Shown: positions 35,550-45,823, counted from the stretch's first letter. The stretch is 64,000 nt of DNA from Erwinia aphidicola (GCF_014773485.1 NZ_JACXBP010000005.1:124001-188000), one strand, 5' to 3'. Notes: generated by a model from the sequence alone, not told the origin. A program made the numbers and translations.

Positions 35550-36728
35550 CTACAAACCTAACGCATACCTCAATGCCTGACGCTTAAGCACGCCCGAATG
35601 CTGCGCGACAATCAATCCAAGGTTACGCAACACCTTCAGGGGTGCCGACTGATTGCTGAAGGCAAAATAGAACAGGTCCATCCCGCTCTGCATCAGCAGG
35701 TTGTCCTTCAGGCGTTTGCGCTGATAGCGCTGTAATACCGCTGCGGATGCCCAGTCCTCCGCACGCAGCCGCGACTCACTCAACACCTCAATCAGCGCGT
35801 CCACGTCGCGATAGCCGAGGTTCACCCCCTGCCCGGCCAGCGGATTAATGGTGTGAGCCGCATCGCCCACCAGCGCCAGACCGGGCAGCACATAGCGCGT
35901 GGCATGGCGGCGCACCAGCGGGAAGGAACCGGCGGCGACCGGGGTCACTCTGCCCACTCGCGGCGGGAAGTGTGCCTGGATCTCCTTTTGCAGCTGGGGC
36001 ATGCTCATCGCCTGCAGCTGGCGGATGCGTGCCGGGCTGTCATACCATACCAGCGACGCCCAGCGATCAAACAGCGGCAGGAATGCGCGTGGGCCATCCG
36101 GAGTGAACTGCTGCCAGGTGGTGTCGCCGGCGTCATGCTCACAGCGCACGCTGATCAACATGCACGACTGAGAATAATTCCAGCCGTGTATACCAATCCC
36201 GGCCAGCTGCCGAACCTGAGAGTTCGCCCCGTCAGCGCCGACCACCAGCCGTGCGTGCAGCTGCTCACCGTTATCCAGCGTTAACTGCCAGCCGCCGTTT
36301 TCACTTTGCAGATCGCGCAGGCGAGCCGGGCAAAGTAGCTGAACCGGTTGTTGCTGCAGACGCTGCCACAGAGCCTGCTGCAACACGCTGTTTTCCACCA
36401 TAAAACCCAGTTCTGGCAGGCCAAGCGACTCGGCATCAAAATTAACTGCTGCGGTCTGCCACTCCCAGGTTTCCAGCTTGCGGTAAGGCACTGTGCGCAT
36501 CGCCAGCACCGCAGGCCAGACATCAAGCTGTTTTAGCAGCGCAGCGGAGGCAGCACCGATAGCGGAAATACGTACATCCGGATCGCTCCCCGCCACAAAC
36601 CCTGCCGGCGTTTCCTGCTCCAGCACTGCAACCTGAAAACCGTGCTGCGCCAGACCACTCGCCAGCGCTGCCCCCACCATGCCGCCACCGACAATGGCCA
36701 CGTCCACTTTCTGCTTTATTTCCGTCAT
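35550..36728 (-). CDS. ubiF: 3-demethoxyubiquinol 3-hydroxylase UbiF
   Basis: FAD-dependent monooxygenase of ubiquinone synthesis that hydroxylates demethoxyubiquinol. It is 392 aa (E. coli 391). The N-terminal VDVAIVGGGMVGAALASGLA is the FAD-binding fold, PDVRISAIGAAS the UbiH/COQ6 motif, and LVGDAAHTINPLAGQGVNLG the second FAD motif. It lies convergent to the tRNA operon and divergent from miaB, as in E. coli. Its product supplies the quinone used by the sdhCDAB complex. Confidence 0.96.
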   Translation of the reverse strand: MTEIKQKVDVAIVGGGMVGAALASGLAQHGFQVAVLEQETPAGFVAGSDPDVRISAIGAASAALLKQLDVWPAVLAMRTVPYRKLETWEWQTAAVNFDAESLGLPELGFMVENSVLQQALWQRLQQQPVQLLCPARLRDLQSENGGWQLTLDNGEQLHARLVVGADGANSQVRQLAGIGIHGWNYSQSCMLISVRCEHDAGDTTWQQFTPDGPRAFLPLFDRWASLVWYDSPARIRQLQAMSMPQLQKEIQAHFPPRVGRVTPVAAGSFPLVRRHATRYVLPGLALVGDAAHTINPLAGQGVNLGYRDVDALIEVLSESRLRAEDWASAAVLQRYQRKRLKDNLLMQSGMDLFYFAFSNQSAPLKVLRNLGLIVAQHSGVLKRQALRYALGL

Positions 36729-36923
36729 TTTTTTTCCTTCGCCGGCCTGACCTGGCGTGCTGTGTGGCTACACCTCAGCGGCTAAATTCTGTTATCCTGA
36801 GCGTGATTAAGTGTACCGGAATTTTCTGTGACAATCAGATCGCCGCAACACGGGCTTAATGGGCGTCTCTGCACGACAGAATACGCGCCCTGCTCCTCTT
36901 TCTGCATGACAAATGGCAAGTCG

Positions 36924-38348
36924 ATGACAAAAAAACTACATATCAAAACCTGGGGCTGTCAGATGAATGAGTATGACTCATCCAAAATGGCTGACCTGTT
37001 AAACAGCACACACGGCTATGTTCTGACTGAAGAGGCGGAAGATGCCGACATACTGCTGCTCAACACCTGTTCGATTCGTGAAAAGGCCCAGGAAAAAGTT
37101 TTTGCGCTGCTTGGCCGCTGGAGAAAGCTGAAGGAAGCGAACCCCGATGTGATTATCGGCGTTGGCGGCTGCGTGGCCTCGCAGGAGGGTGCCCAGCTGC
37201 GCCAGCGCGCCAGCTGTGTCGATATCGTCTTTGGCCCACAGACGCTGCACCGCCTGCCGGAGATGATCAACACCGTGCGCGGCAGTAAAAGCCCGGTGGT
37301 GGATGTCAGCTTCCCGGAGATAGAAAAGTTTGACCGCATGCCGGAACCGCGGGCTGAAGGACCGACCGCTTTTGTCTCGATCATGGAAGGCTGCAACAAA
37401 TATTGTACCTTCTGCGTGGTGCCCTACACCCGCGGTGAAGAGGTCAGCCGCCCTTCTGACGATATTCTGTTTGAAATTGCTCAGCTGGCCGCGCAGGGCG
37501 TGCGTGAAGTTAACCTGCTGGGCCAGAACGTCAATGCTTATCGCGGAGCCACCTATGACGGCGGGATCTGCTCGTTTGCCGAGCTGCTGCGGCTGGTCGC
37601 TGCCATTGATGGTATCGACCGTATCCGTTTTACCACCAGCCATCCGATTGAATTCACCGACGATATCATTGACGTCTATCGCGATACGCCGGAGCTGGTG
37701 AGCTTCCTGCATCTGCCGGTGCAGAGCGGCGCAGACCGTATTCTGACCCTGATGAAGCGCGCCCATACCGCGCTGGAGTACAAAGCCATCATCCGAAAAC
37801 TGCGCGCTGCACGCCCGGATATTCAGATGAGCTCTGACTTTATCATCGGCTTCCCGGGCGAAACCCAGGCCGACTTTGAGCAGACCATGAAGCTGGTTGG
37901 TGAGATAAACTTCGATACCAGCTTCAGCTTTATTTACTCCGCGCGCCCCGGCACGCCAGCCGCCGATTTGCCGGACGATGTCTCGGAAGAAGAGAAAAAG
38001 CAGCGTCTCTATATTCTGCAGGACCGCATCAACCAGCAGGTGATGAGTTGGAGCCGCAGCAAGCTCGGCACCGTGCAGCGCATTCTGGTGGAGGGCACCT
38101 CACGCAAAAATGTGATGGAACTCTCCGGGCGTACCGAATGTAACCGCGTGGTGAACTTTGAAGGCACTCCGGAGCACATCGGCAAGTTTGTCGATGTGGA
38201 AATCGTTGATGTCTACGCCAACTCGCTGCGTGGCGTGCTGGTGCGCGCTGAAGATCAGATGGAGCTGCGCACTCTTGAATCCCCAGCCTCCGTTATTGCA
38301 CGCACGCGCAAAGAGAACGAACTCGGCGTGGGAACTTTCCAGCCTTGA
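36924..38348 (+). CDS. miaB: tRNA-2-methylthio-N6-dimethylallyladenosine synthase MiaB
   Basis: Radical-SAM methylthiotransferase modifying A37 of tRNAs that read UNN codons. It is 474 aa, the same as E. coli. The N-terminal UPF0004 domain has its cluster cysteines in [21 protein letters not shown] and [10 protein letters not shown]. The radical-SAM CX3CX2C is [19 protein letters not shown]-terminal TRAM domain follows. The open frame extends 32 codons upstream, but ATG 36924 is the family start. Confidence 0.98.
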   Translation: MTKKLHIKTWGCQMNEYDSSKMADLLNSTHGYVLTEEAEDADILLLNTCSIREKAQEKVFALLGRWRKLKEANPDVIIGVGGCVASQEGAQLRQRASCVDIVFGPQTLHRLPEMINTVRGSKSPVVDVSFPEIEKFDRMPEPRAEGPTAFVSIMEGCNKYCTFCVVPYTRGEEVSRPSDDILFEIAQLAAQGVREVNLLGQNVNAYRGATYDGGICSFAELLRLVAAIDGIDRIRFTTSHPIEFTDDIIDVYRDTPELVSFLHLPVQSGADRILTLMKRAHTALEYKAIIRKLRAARPDIQMSSDFIIGFPGETQADFEQTMKLVGEINFDTSFSFIYSARPGTPAADLPDDVSEEEKKQRLYILQDRINQQVMSWSRSKLGTVQRILVEGTSRKNVMELSGRTECNRVVNFEGTPEHIGKFVDVEIVDVYANSLRGVLVRAEDQMELRTLESPASVIARTRKENELGVGTFQP

Positions 38349-38403
38349 TCCCCAATTTTTGCGGCACGTCTTCAGATGTGCCGCATCATTTCATCGCGTT
38401 ACA

Positions 38404-38430
38404 CTTGCTTTCTGAAACACGCGCCCAAAT
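38404..38430 (+). promoter_or_regulatory. Possible sigma-32 promoter of ybeZYX-lnt
   Basis: CTTGCTT (38404-38410), 13 bases, then CCCAAAT (38424-38430) loosely fits the heat-shock promoter CTTGAAA-N13-17-CCCCATNT. The E. coli ybeZ operon is in the sigma-32 regulon, which is the main reason for the call. The match itself is weak. Confidence 0.35.
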
Positions 38431-38550
38431 ATCCACACGGACGCTTGCAGCTTTGCGCTTCGCCATAAATAATTTCGCTATGGCTCTGCTGTTAAAGCCC
38501 GTCTCGCCATCCATTTCTCAACCTGGCCCTGTGTGACCCAAAGGATTAGT

Positions 38551-39612
38551 TTGAATATTGAAACACGTGAAATAACTCTGGAACCCATCGACAATACCCG
38601 GTTGCTGAGCCTGTGTGGCCCGTTTGATGACAATATCAAGCTGCTCGAGCGCCGTCTGGGGATTGAGATTAATCGCCGTGAGAATGCCTTTAAGCTGGTT
38701 GGCCGTGCGCTGAGTGTCGACGCCGCTGCCGATATCCTGCGCCATCTGTATGTGGATACCGCCCCGATACGCGGCCACATTCCGGATATCGATCCGGAAC
38801 AGATCCATCTGGCGGTGAAAGAGAGCCGCGTACTGGAGCAGACAGCCGACAGCGTGCCTGAGTTTGGCAAAGCGATTCACATCAAGACCAAGCGTGGCGT
38901 GATTAAGCCACGTACGCCAAATCAGGCGCAGTATGTGGCCAACATCCTCGACCACGATGTGACCTTCGGCATCGGCCCTGCCGGAACGGGTAAAACCTAT
39001 CTGGCCGTGGCGGCAGCGGTCGATGCGCTGGAGCGCCAGGAGATCCGACGCATTCTGCTGACCCGCCCGGCGGTTGAGGCCGGAGAAAAGCTTGGCTTCC
39101 TGCCGGGCGACCTGAGCCAAAAGGTTGACCCTTACCTGCGCCCGCTGTACGACGCTCTGTTCGAGATGCTCGGTTTTGAGCGCGTTGAAAAGCTGATTGA
39201 GCGCAACGTAATCGAAGTCGCGCCGCTGGCCTATATGCGCGGCCGTACGCTGAACGATGCCTTCATCATCCTCGATGAAAGCCAGAACACCACCATCGAA
39301 CAGATGAAAATGTTCCTCACGCGCATTGGATTTAATTCCAAAGCGGTGATCACCGGTGACGTGACGCAGATTGACCTGCCGCGCAACCTGAAGTCCGGCC
39401 TGCGCCACGCCATTGAGGTGCTGTCCGACGTGAAAGAGTTGAGCTTTAACTTTTTCCACAGTGAAGACGTGGTGCGCCATCCGGTGGTGGCACGTATCGT
39501 CGTGGCCTATGAAGCCTGGGAAGCCGCCGACCAGAAACGTCGCGATGCTCAGGCAGAAGAACGTAAACGTGAAGCGCTTGCTGCTCAGCAGGCTTCACAG
39601 GAGAACAAATGA
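38551..39612 (+). CDS. ybeZ: PhoH-like ATPase YbeZ
   Basis: PhoH-family P-loop protein that works with the endoribonuclease YbeY. It is 353 aa from the TTG at 38551, which has AAGGA five bases upstream and aligns with E. coli YbeZ ([14 protein letters not shown]). A GTG at 38533 could add six residues. Walker A is [14 protein letters not shown] and Walker [12 protein letters not shown]. The C-terminal tail is charged. It overlaps ybeY by four bases (ATGA). Confidence 0.94.
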   Translation: MNIETREITLEPIDNTRLLSLCGPFDDNIKLLERRLGIEINRRENAFKLVGRALSVDAAADILRHLYVDTAPIRGHIPDIDPEQIHLAVKESRVLEQTADSVPEFGKAIHIKTKRGVIKPRTPNQAQYVANILDHDVTFGIGPAGTGKTYLAVAAAVDALERQEIRRILLTRPAVEAGEKLGFLPGDLSQKVDPYLRPLYDALFEMLGFERVEKLIERNVIEVAPLAYMRGRTLNDAFIILDESQNTTIEQMKMFLTRIGFNSKAVITGDVTQIDLPRNLKSGLRHAIEVLSDVKELSFNFFHSEDVVRHPVVARIVVAYEAWEAADQKRRDAQAEERKREALAAQQASQENK

Positions 39613-40076
39613 GTAATGTGATTCTTGATCTGCAGCTTGCCTGCGAGAACGCGCAGGGTCTGCCGCCAGAGTCGGACTTTCAGCGCTGGCTGGAGGCGGT
39701 TCTGCCGCAGTTCCAGCCGGAAAGCGAAGTCACTATCCGTCTGGTTGATGAGGCGGAGAGCCGTGAGCTGAACCACACCTATCGCAGCAAGGATAAGCCG
39801 ACCAACGTGCTCTCATTCCCGTTTGAAGCACCGCCGGGTATTGAGCTGCCGCTGTTGGGCGATCTGATCATCTGCCGTCAGGTGGTTGAGCAGGAAGCGG
39901 CAGAGCAGGAAAAAGCGCTGGAGGCCCACTGGGCGCACATGGTGATCCACGGTAGCCTTCACCTGCTGGGTTATGATCACATCGAAGATAAAGAAGCCGA
40001 AGAGATGGAATCGCTGGAAACCGAGATAATGCTTGCTCTCGGGTATCCCGATCCGTACATTTCGGAGAAAGAATAA
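39609..40076 (+). CDS. ybeY: Endoribonuclease / rRNA maturation factor YbeY
   Basis: Zinc-dependent RNase needed for 16S rRNA 3'-end processing and ribosome quality control. It is 155 aa, like E. coli. The metal motif [11 protein letters not shown], with three histidines, lies near residues 114-124, and [15 protein letters not shown] is the other family signature. It overlaps the ybeZ end. An ERIC element follows nine bases after the stop and separates it from corC. Confidence 0.97.
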   Translation: MSNVILDLQLACENAQGLPPESDFQRWLEAVLPQFQPESEVTIRLVDEAESRELNHTYRSKDKPTNVLSFPFEAPPGIELPLLGDLIICRQVVEQEAAEQEKALEAHWAHMVIHGSLHLLGYDHIEDKEAEEMESLETEIMLALGYPDPYISEKE

Positions 40077-40084
40077 CTGAATCA

Positions 40085-40206
40085 ACCCAAAATGATTCGA
40101 ATTGCAGCAAGGCGGCCAGATCGAGAGTTCCCGGCAACACAGTCAGCTATGTGACGGGGGCGAGCGAGCGCAGCCAAGGCACCTGCCGTTCGAAGTATCA
40201 AGGGTA
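40085..40206. repeat. ERIC element (ybeY-corC)
   Basis: A 122-bp degenerate ERIC: ATGATTCGAATTGCAGCAAG at the left, the core GAGTTCCCGGCA and TATGTGACGGGGGCGAGCGA, and CGTTCGAAGTATCAAGGGTA at the right. It lies inside the presumed ybeZYX-lnt operon and so would be transcribed as a long hairpin. Confidence 0.85.
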
Positions 40207-40273
40207 AACACGCCTGCCCCTGAATAATTCGGGGCAGCCGATCACACAACAGAGAGACAAACTCAAAAACGCC

Positions 40274-41152
40274 ATGAGCGATGACCATTCACAAAACAAT
40301 GACAGTCCCCCGAGTAAAAAGGGATTTTTTTCACTCATTCTCAACCAGCTTTTTCACGGTGAGCCAAAAAACCGTGACGACCTGCTGGAACTGATCCGCG
40401 ACTCCGAACAGAATGACCTGATTGACCCGGATACCAGGGACATGCTGGAAGGGGTGATGGATATTGCCGAACAGCGGGTACGTGACATTATGATCCCCCG
40501 CTCCCAGATGGTGACGCTGAAGCGTAACCAGACGCTGGAAGAGTGCCTTGGGGTCATTATTGACTCCGCGCACTCACGTTTCCCGGTAATCAGTGAAGAC
40601 AAGGACCATGTTGAAGGCATCCTGATGGCCAAGGATCTGCTGCCGTTTATGAGCAGTGAATCTGAGCCTTTCAGCATCGAAAAAGTTCTGCGCCCTGCGG
40701 TGGTGGTGCCGGAAAGCAAGCGCGTTGATCGCATGCTGAAAGAGTTCCGCTCGCAGCGGTACCATATGGCGATTGTGATTGATGAATTCGGTGGCGTTTC
40801 CGGTCTGGTTACCATTGAGGATATCCTCGAGCTGATTGTCGGTGAAATTGAAGATGAGTATGACGATGAAGAAGATCGCGATATTCGTCAGCTGAGTCGC
40901 CACACCTACACTATCCGGGCACTGACGCCGATCGAAGATTTTAATGAAGTCTTCGAGACCAGCTTCAGTGACGAAGAGGTCGACACCATCGGTGGCCTGG
41001 TGATGCAGGGCTTCGGCCATCTGCCGGCCCGCGGTGAAAGTATTGAGATTGACGGTTACCAGTTTAAAGTGGCGATGGCGGACAGCCGTCGTATTATTCA
41101 GGTCCATGTCCGTATCCCGGAAAATTCGCCGCAACCGACTCTGGAAGAGTAA
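40274..41152 (+). CDS. corC: CorC/YbeX family CBS-domain protein
   Basis: A 292-aa cytosolic protein: two CBS domains (about residues 70-190, with [11 protein letters not shown] and [20 protein letters not shown]) and a C-terminal transporter-associated HlyC/CorC domain ([19 protein letters not shown]). E. coli YbeX/CorC is linked to Mg2+/Co2+ efflux and to ribosome metabolism. It lies between ybeY and lnt, 7 bases before the latter. Confidence 0.96.
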   Translation: MSDDHSQNNDSPPSKKGFFSLILNQLFHGEPKNRDDLLELIRDSEQNDLIDPDTRDMLEGVMDIAEQRVRDIMIPRSQMVTLKRNQTLEECLGVIIDSAHSRFPVISEDKDHVEGILMAKDLLPFMSSESEPFSIEKVLRPAVVVPESKRVDRMLKEFRSQRYHMAIVIDEFGGVSGLVTIEDILELIVGEIEDEYDDEEDRDIRQLSRHTYTIRALTPIEDFNEVFETSFSDEEVDTIGGLVMQGFGHLPARGESIEIDGYQFKVAMADSRRIIQVHVRIPENSPQPTLEE

Positions 41153-41159
41153 CTACCGT

Positions 41160-42695
41160 ATGGCAATTGCCTCAATCTACCAGCGCCAGCGGGTTCGCCT
41201 GCTTTTAGCGCTGATTACGGGTGCCATTGGCACCCTTTCTTTCTCCCCCTATGATTTCTGGCCTGCTGCTTTAGTTTCACTGTTTGGCCTGCAGGCATTA
41301 ACCCTTAACCGCACCACCCGCCAGGCCAGCGCCATTGGTTTTGTCTGGGGCTTTGGCCTGTTTGGCAGCGGTATCAACTGGGTGTATGTCAGCATCGCAA
41401 CCTTCGGCGGAATGCCAGGGCCGGTAAATGTTTTCCTTGTACTGCTGCTGGCCGCCTATCTGTCGCTCTACACGCTGCTGTTCACCACGCTGCTTAACCG
41501 CCTGTGTCCGAAAGCCTCGCTGCTGCGCCTGGCGATTGCGGCTCCGGTGCTGTGGCAGATCAGTGAATTCCTGCGTGGCTGGGTGCTGACCGGCTTTCCG
41601 TGGCTGCAGTTTGGCTACAGCCAGATCAACGGCCCGCTGAAAGGGTTAGCTCCGCTGCTGGGCGTAGAAGGCATCACCTTCCTGCTGATGGTGATTGCAG
41701 GCCTGGCGGTTTATGCCCTGGTGCAACGCCGTCTGGTCCCTGCTATCGCCGCCGCCGCCCTGCTGCTGCTGCCGTGGCCGCTGCGTCTGATTAGCTGGTT
41801 CCAGCCGCTGCCTGAACGGGCGGTGAACGTTGCAATGGTGCAGGGCAACATTGAGCAGTCCCTGAAGTGGGACCCGAATCAGCTGATCAATACGCTGAAA
41901 ACCTACACGGCGCTCAGCCGCCCATACGTGGGTAAAGCTCCGATCATCATCTGGCCAGAATCCGCCATTCCCGATCTGGAAACCAACCAGCAGCCGTTCC
42001 TGAAGTCAGTGGATGACCAGCTGCGCGACAGTGGCAGCAGCCTGGTGACCGGCATCGTCGATTCACGCCTGGAGAGTAATCGCTACCACGATTACAACAC
42101 CATCATCGTGCTGGGCGGCCCGCAGCCTTACAACTACTTCAGCGGCAACCGCTACCAGAAGAATCATCTGGTGCCGTTCGGGGAATTTGTCCCGCTGGAG
42201 TCGCTGCTGCGGCCGCTGGCGCCCTTCTTCGACCTGCCGATGTCCTCATTCAGCCGCGGCAGCTACGTCCAGCCGCAGCTGCAGGTGGCGGGCTATAACC
42301 TCACCGCCGCCATTTGCTACGAAATCGTGCTGGGGCAGCAGGTGCGTGACAACTTCCGTCCGGATACCAACTTCCTGCTCACGATTTCGAACGATGCCTG
42401 GTTTGGTCACTCTATCGGGCCGTGGCAGCACTTGCAGATGGCGCGTATGCGCGCGCTGGAGCTGGGCCGCCCACTGCTGCGCAGCACGAATAACGGCGTG
42501 ACGGCGGTGGTCGATGCCAGCGGTGACATCACCCACATCATTCCGCAGTTCAAAGCGGAAGTGTTAGCGGCGAAAGTGACCCCGACTACCGGCCTGACGC
42601 CTTATGCCCGCTTCGGTAACTGGGGCATCTGGGCGATCTCATTGCTGTTTGCTATTGCCGGTCTGATTGGTTCACGTCGTTGTCGTCGTAAGTAG
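41160..42695 (+). CDS. lnt: Apolipoprotein N-acyltransferase Lnt
   Basis: Inner-membrane enzyme adding the third acyl chain to bacterial lipoproteins; substrates in this window include LptE and RlpA. It is 511 aa (E. coli 512). Several N-terminal membrane helices precede the periplasmic nitrilase domain, where the catalytic Glu ([11 protein letters not shown]), Lys ([13 protein letters not shown]) and Cys ([10 protein letters not shown]) are all present. A last helix closes the C-terminus. ATG 41160 is chosen over far-upstream frame extension into corC. Confidence 0.97.
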   Translation: MAIASIYQRQRVRLLLALITGAIGTLSFSPYDFWPAALVSLFGLQALTLNRTTRQASAIGFVWGFGLFGSGINWVYVSIATFGGMPGPVNVFLVLLLAAYLSLYTLLFTTLLNRLCPKASLLRLAIAAPVLWQISEFLRGWVLTGFPWLQFGYSQINGPLKGLAPLLGVEGITFLLMVIAGLAVYALVQRRLVPAIAAAALLLLPWPLRLISWFQPLPERAVNVAMVQGNIEQSLKWDPNQLINTLKTYTALSRPYVGKAPIIIWPESAIPDLETNQQPFLKSVDDQLRDSGSSLVTGIVDSRLESNRYHDYNTIIVLGGPQPYNYFSGNRYQKNHLVPFGEFVPLESLLRPLAPFFDLPMSSFSRGSYVQPQLQVAGYNLTAAICYEIVLGQQVRDNFRPDTNFLLTISNDAWFGHSIGPWQHLQMARMRALELGRPLLRSTNNGVTAVVDASGDITHIIPQFKAEVLAAKVTPTTGLTPYARFGNWGIWAISLLFAIAGLIGSRRCRRK

Positions 42696-42702
42696 TCAGT
42701 CG

Positions 42703-42774
42703 GGGTCGACCCTCTTTTCGCTCGACCCTTGCCTGCCCTGTTGCGGGCTGACCGGAAAAAATGGTCAGCCCCTA
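42703..42774 (+). terminator. Double stem-loop after lnt
   Basis: GGGTCGA/TCGACCC (42703-42709 with 42722-42728) is followed by a perfect nine-base stem GGGCTGACC/GGTCAGCCC (42745-42753 with 42763-42771) over an A-rich loop. The second ends CCCCTAC, like other palindromes of the window. There is no long T-run. These and the gltI promoter and leader account for the 468-base lnt-gltI gap. Confidence 0.6.
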
Positions 42775-42834
42775 CTCAGGCTACTCCTCCCCCTTCCCCA
42801 CAGTTTATGCTGCACTTTTGTTAAAACTCCCCCC

Positions 42835-42851
42835 TTGGCACGATGATTGCT
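42835..42851 (+). promoter_or_regulatory. Sigma-54 promoter of gltIJKL
   Basis: TTGGCACG-ATGA-TTGCT matches the sigma-54 consensus TGGCACG-N4-TTGC exactly, with GG (42837-42838) and GC (42849-42850) ten bases apart. Transcription would start near 42862, giving a ~300-base gltI leader. The E. coli gltI operon (ybeJ-gltJKL) is reported to be under nitrogen control. I did not find a convincing pair of NtrC sites upstream. Confidence 0.8.
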
Positions 42852-43101
42852 ACGTTTTTATGGATTGTTTCCATGGAAACCTGTGCTGGCCCCCGACGAA
42901 TGTCACGATGAAATCGTCCCCGCACCGCTAAGGCGCATTAATTGCACCCTTGCGGAGCATTGCCTGGAATACCGCCCACATTTGGTGCGGCGCACCTCGC
43001 AAAAAAGAAACTTTTTCATTTCATGCCGTTAACATTCAGCTATGTTATTGGGGAACCACACGCGTTAAGCCGTGAAAAAAAACAGATAATTAGCAGGAAA
43101 T

Positions 43102-43114
43102 ACACACACAACAT
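43102..43114 (+). promoter_or_regulatory. C/A-rich GcvB-type target in the gltI leader
   Basis: ACACACACAACAT, 50 bases before the gltI ATG, is the C/A-rich kind of sequence bound by the G/U-rich R1 region of the small RNA GcvB (core CACAACAT). In Salmonella the gltI leader carries such an element, which also enhances translation. Confidence 0.65.
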
Positions 43115-43163
43115 CACGTCGGCGCAGTTTTATTTCGCGCCACAACTGCAAAGGAGTAGGAAC

Positions 43164-44093
43164 ATGAAATTACGGAAACTGGGGCTTTGCCTTGCACTGG
43201 CAGGATTCGCCTCCGGTATCGCTCATGCTGAGGACGCCAAACCACAGGCCGCTGCAGATGCTCAACAGCAAATGCCTACCCTGGAAAAAATTGCCAAAAA
43301 CGGCGTCATCGTCGTAGGTCACCGTGAATCATCCGTCCCGTTCTCCTATTACGATAATGCTCAGAAAGTGGTGGGCTACTCTCAGGACTATTCAAACGCG
43401 ATTGTTGACGCCATCAAGAAAAAACTGAACAAGCCCGACCTGCAGGTAAAAATGCTGCCGATCACCTCGCAGAACCGTATCCCACTGTTGCAGAACGGCA
43501 CCTACGATTTTGAGTGTGGTTCCACCACCAATAACCTCGAGCGCCAGAAACAGGCTGCGTTCTCTGACAGCATCTTTGTTGTCGGCACCCGACTGCTGGT
43601 GAAAAAAGGCGGCCCGATTAAAGATTTCGCCGATCTGAAGGGCAAAACCGTGGTTGTGACGTCCGGCACCACCTCGGAAATTCTGCTGAACAAGCTGAAT
43701 GACGAGCAGAAAATGGGCATGCGTATTATCAGCGCTAAAGATCACGGTGACTCGTTCCGCACGCTGGAAAGCGGCCGCGCCGTGGCGTTTATGATGGATG
43801 ATGCCCTGCTGGCCGGTGAACGTGCCAAGGCGAAAAAACCGGATGGCTGGGAGATCCTCGGTACGCCACAGTCGAAAGAAGCCTACGGCTGTATGCTGCG
43901 TAAAGGTGACGGTGAGTTTAAAAAGCTGATGGATGACACCATCGCTCAGGCACAGACTTCCGGTGAAGCAGCTAAGTGGTTCGATAAATGGTTCAAGCAG
44001 CCAATCCCACCTAAGAATATGAACATGAACTTTGAACTGTCCGACGACATGAAAGCCCTGTTCAAGACACCTAATGACAAAGCATTGAATTAA
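43164..44093 (+). CDS. gltI: Glutamate/aspartate ABC transporter periplasmic binding protein GltI
   Basis: Periplasmic receptor of the GltIJKL importer. It is 309 aa (E. coli 302). The signal peptide MKLRKLGLCLALAGFASGIA ends at AHA before EDAKPQ. VGHRESSVPFSYYD, LPITSQNRIPLLQNGTYDFE and VVVTSGTTSEILLN are solute-binding family 3 elements. The start is set by AAGGAG; a longer in-frame extension covers the leader and is discounted. It is separated from gltJ by an ERIC and a probable small RNA. Confidence 0.97.
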   Translation: MKLRKLGLCLALAGFASGIAHAEDAKPQAAADAQQQMPTLEKIAKNGVIVVGHRESSVPFSYYDNAQKVVGYSQDYSNAIVDAIKKKLNKPDLQVKMLPITSQNRIPLLQNGTYDFECGSTTNNLERQKQAAFSDSIFVVGTRLLVKKGGPIKDFADLKGKTVVVTSGTTSEILLNKLNDEQKMGMRIISAKDHGDSFRTLESGRAVAFMMDDALLAGERAKAKKPDGWEILGTPQSKEAYGCMLRKGDGEFKKLMDDTIAQAQTSGEAAKWFDKWFKQPIPPKNMNMNFELSDDMKALFKTPNDKALN

Positions 44094-44104
44094 TAATCAA
44101 AAGA

Positions 44105-44228
44105 AATCCTGAATAATTAGCGTGGCGACAAGGCGGCAAGCGCATGAATCCCCGGGAGCTGACGAAAGTAAGTGACTGGGGTGAAAGAGTGAAGCCAACG
44201 CAATAGCAACGTTAATTAGGACGGGTTA
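44105..44228. repeat. ERIC element (gltI-gltJ)
   Basis: A 124-bp ERIC with the canonical core GAATCCCCGGGAGCTGAC and AAGTAAGTGACTGGGGTGAA. The outer arms are more diverged (CGTGGCGACAAGG at left, GCAACGTTAATTAGGACGG at right). It lies between the gltI stop and the SroC-like region of the 315-base gap, so it would be part of the gltI mRNA. Confidence 0.9.
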
Positions 44229-44229
44229 A

Positions 44230-44249
44230 GGGCAGGTAGCTGCCCTACG
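44230..44249. repeat. Short palindrome GGGCAG-GTAG-CTGCCC-TACG
   Basis: Six-base inverted arms followed by TACG, matching the form of the GTAGGGG-ended palindromes found elsewhere in this window. It lies directly after the ERIC element. Confidence 0.55.
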
Positions 44250-44397
44250 ATTGTTGAAAACAGGCTCGGACAGACACAGCCAGGCTGATATGGCTCAAAC
44301 CATACGGCCCGGTGAAGGTGCAAGCCGGTCGTTCCCCGGCGAGCACAGCAGAGCCTCTCATCAATCTTCAGGGTAGCGGTCGCTACCCTTTTTTTAC
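44250..44397 (+). ncRNA. sroC: Probable SroC small RNA (gltI-gltJ spacer)
   Basis: In Salmonella and E. coli, SroC is processed from the gltI-gltJ spacer of the gltIJKL transcript and sponges GcvB. Here the same location holds a structured, gene-free ~148 bases with stems AGCC/GGCT and GCCGG/CCGGC. It includes the unpaired-looking GGACAGACACAGCC and ends at a rho-independent terminator. The 5' end is not visible from sequence. The call rests on position, terminator and structure, with no alignment. Confidence 0.6.
44371..44397 (+). terminator. Terminator ahead of gltJ (SroC 3' end)
   Basis: GGGTAGC (44371-44377) and GCTACCC (44382-44388) with a GGTC loop and seven or more T residues. It lies inside the gltIJKL operon, so it should lower gltJKL relative to gltI and define the small RNA's 3' end. 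Confidence 0.88.
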
Positions 44398-44408
44398 CGG
44401 AGCTTTTT

Positions 44409-45146
44409 ATGTCTATTGATTGGAACTGGGGAATATTCCTGCAGGAGGCCCCCTTCGGCAATACTACCTACCTCGGTTGGTTATGGTCTGGTTTCCAGGT
44501 CACCATTGCCGTCTCGGTCTGCGCCTGGATAATCGCCCTGCTGGTCGGTTCACTGTTCGGTATTTTACGTACCGTACCTAACCGCCTGCTCTCTTCACTC
44601 GGCACCTGTTACGTTGAACTGTTCCGTAACGTGCCGCTGATTGTGCAATTCTTTATCTGGTATCTGGTGGTGCCGGAACTGCTGCCAGAAGGGATAGGCA
44701 TGTGGTTTAAATCGGAGATCGATCCGAACATCCAGTTCTTTACCTGTTCCGTGCTATGCCTGGGCTTATTTACCGCCGCGCGCGTCTGCGAACAGGTACG
44801 TGCGGCGATCCAGTCGCTGCCTTCAGGACAGAAGAATGCCGGTCTGGCGATGGGCCTGACGCTGCCGCAAACCTATCGCTATGTACTGTTACCGAATGCC
44901 TACCGCGTGATCGTGCCGCCGATGACCTCGGAGATGCTGAACCTGGTAAAAAACTCGGCTATCGCTTCGACGATTGGCCTGGTCGATATGGCCGCTCAGG
45001 CCGGGAAACTGCTGGACTACTCGGCACACGCCTATGAATCTTTCACTGCTATCACCCTCGCCTACATTGCAATTAACGCGGTGATCATGCTGCTGATGAG
45101 CCTGGTTGAACGCAAAGTCCGCCTGCCGGGCCAGGGAGGCAAATAA
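44409..45146 (+). CDS. gltJ: Glutamate/aspartate ABC transporter permease GltJ
   Basis: Inner-membrane permease subunit with about five helices. It is 245 aa, like E. coli. The HisM/GlnP family signature appears in [14 protein letters not shown], and the cytoplasmic EAA-type loop as [18 protein letters not shown] sequence ([18 protein letters not shown]). The start follows CGGAGC immediately after the internal terminator. It overlaps gltK by one base (TAATG). Confidence 0.97.
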   Translation: MSIDWNWGIFLQEAPFGNTTYLGWLWSGFQVTIAVSVCAWIIALLVGSLFGILRTVPNRLLSSLGTCYVELFRNVPLIVQFFIWYLVVPELLPEGIGMWFKSEIDPNIQFFTCSVLCLGLFTAARVCEQVRAAIQSLPSGQKNAGLAMGLTLPQTYRYVLLPNAYRVIVPPMTSEMLNLVKNSAIASTIGLVDMAAQAGKLLDYSAHAYESFTAITLAYIAINAVIMLLMSLVERKVRLPGQGGK

Positions 45147-45823
45147 TGTACGAATTTGACTGGAGCACCATCGTTCCTAATCTGCCCTACCTGTGGAATG
45201 GCATGGTCATCACGCTTAAGATCACCGTCACCGCGGTGGTCTTTGGCATTATCTGGGGCACGCTGCTGGCAGTAATGCGCCTGTCGACGTTTAAGCCGAT
45301 CAGCTGGTTTGCCAAGATTTACGTCAATCTGTTCCGTTCTGTGCCGCTGGTGATGGTGCTGCTGTGGTTTTACCTGGTGGTGCCGAGTTTCCTGCAGCAG
45401 GTTCTGGGGCTGTCGCCGAAAACGGATATCCGCCTGATCTCAGCCATGGTGGCCTTCTCGCTGTTTGAAGCGGCCTACTATTCGGAAATAATCCGCGCCG
45501 GTATTTTGAGCATCGCCCGCGGTCAGGGCAACGCCGCGCTGGCGCTGGGCATGACCCAGTGGCAGTCCATGAAGCTGATTATCCTGCCGCAGGCGTTTCG
45601 CGCCATGGTGCCGCTGCTGCTGACGCAGGGCATCGTGCTGTTCCAGGATACCTCACTGGTGTATGTCTTAAGCCTTGCCGATTTCTTCCGTACTGCCGAT
45701 ACCATCGGGGTGAATAACGGTACCGAGATTGAAATGGTGCTGTTTGCCGGTGCGGTTTACTTTGTTATCAGCCTTAGCGCGTCGCTGTTGGTCAGCTATT
45801 TAAAGAAAAAAAGGACTGCTTAA
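45146..45823 (+). CDS. gltK: Glutamate/aspartate ABC transporter permease GltK
   Basis: Second permease subunit, 225 aa (E. coli 224). [17 protein letters not shown] and the EAA loop [19 protein letters not shown] are the family features. It starts within the gltJ stop codon and ends immediately before the gltL ATG, so the three genes are translationally coupled. Confidence 0.97.
   Translation: MYEFDWSTIVPNLPYLWNGMVITLKITVTAVVFGIIWGTLLAVMRLSTFKPISWFAKIYVNLFRSVPLVMVLLWFYLVVPSFLQQVLGLSPKTDIRLISAMVAFSLFEAAYYSEIIRAGILSIARGQGNAALALGMTQWQSMKLIILPQAFRAMVPLLLTQGIVLFQDTSLVYVLSLADFFRTADTIGVNNGTEIEMVLFAGAVYFVISLSASLLVSYLKKKRTA

Noticed and set aside
42980..42995. GGTGC-GGC-GCACC palindrome in the gltI leader, considered as an NtrC site
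   Set aside because: NtrC sites have TGCACC-N5-GGTGCA with the opposite orientation of half-sites, and this one lies downstream of the promoter; more likely an RNA hairpin.
42942..43163. Upstream extension of gltI giving a ~383-residue protein
   Set aside because: It would place 74 residues before a perfect signal peptide and ignores the AAGGAG site at 43151; the segment is leader RNA.
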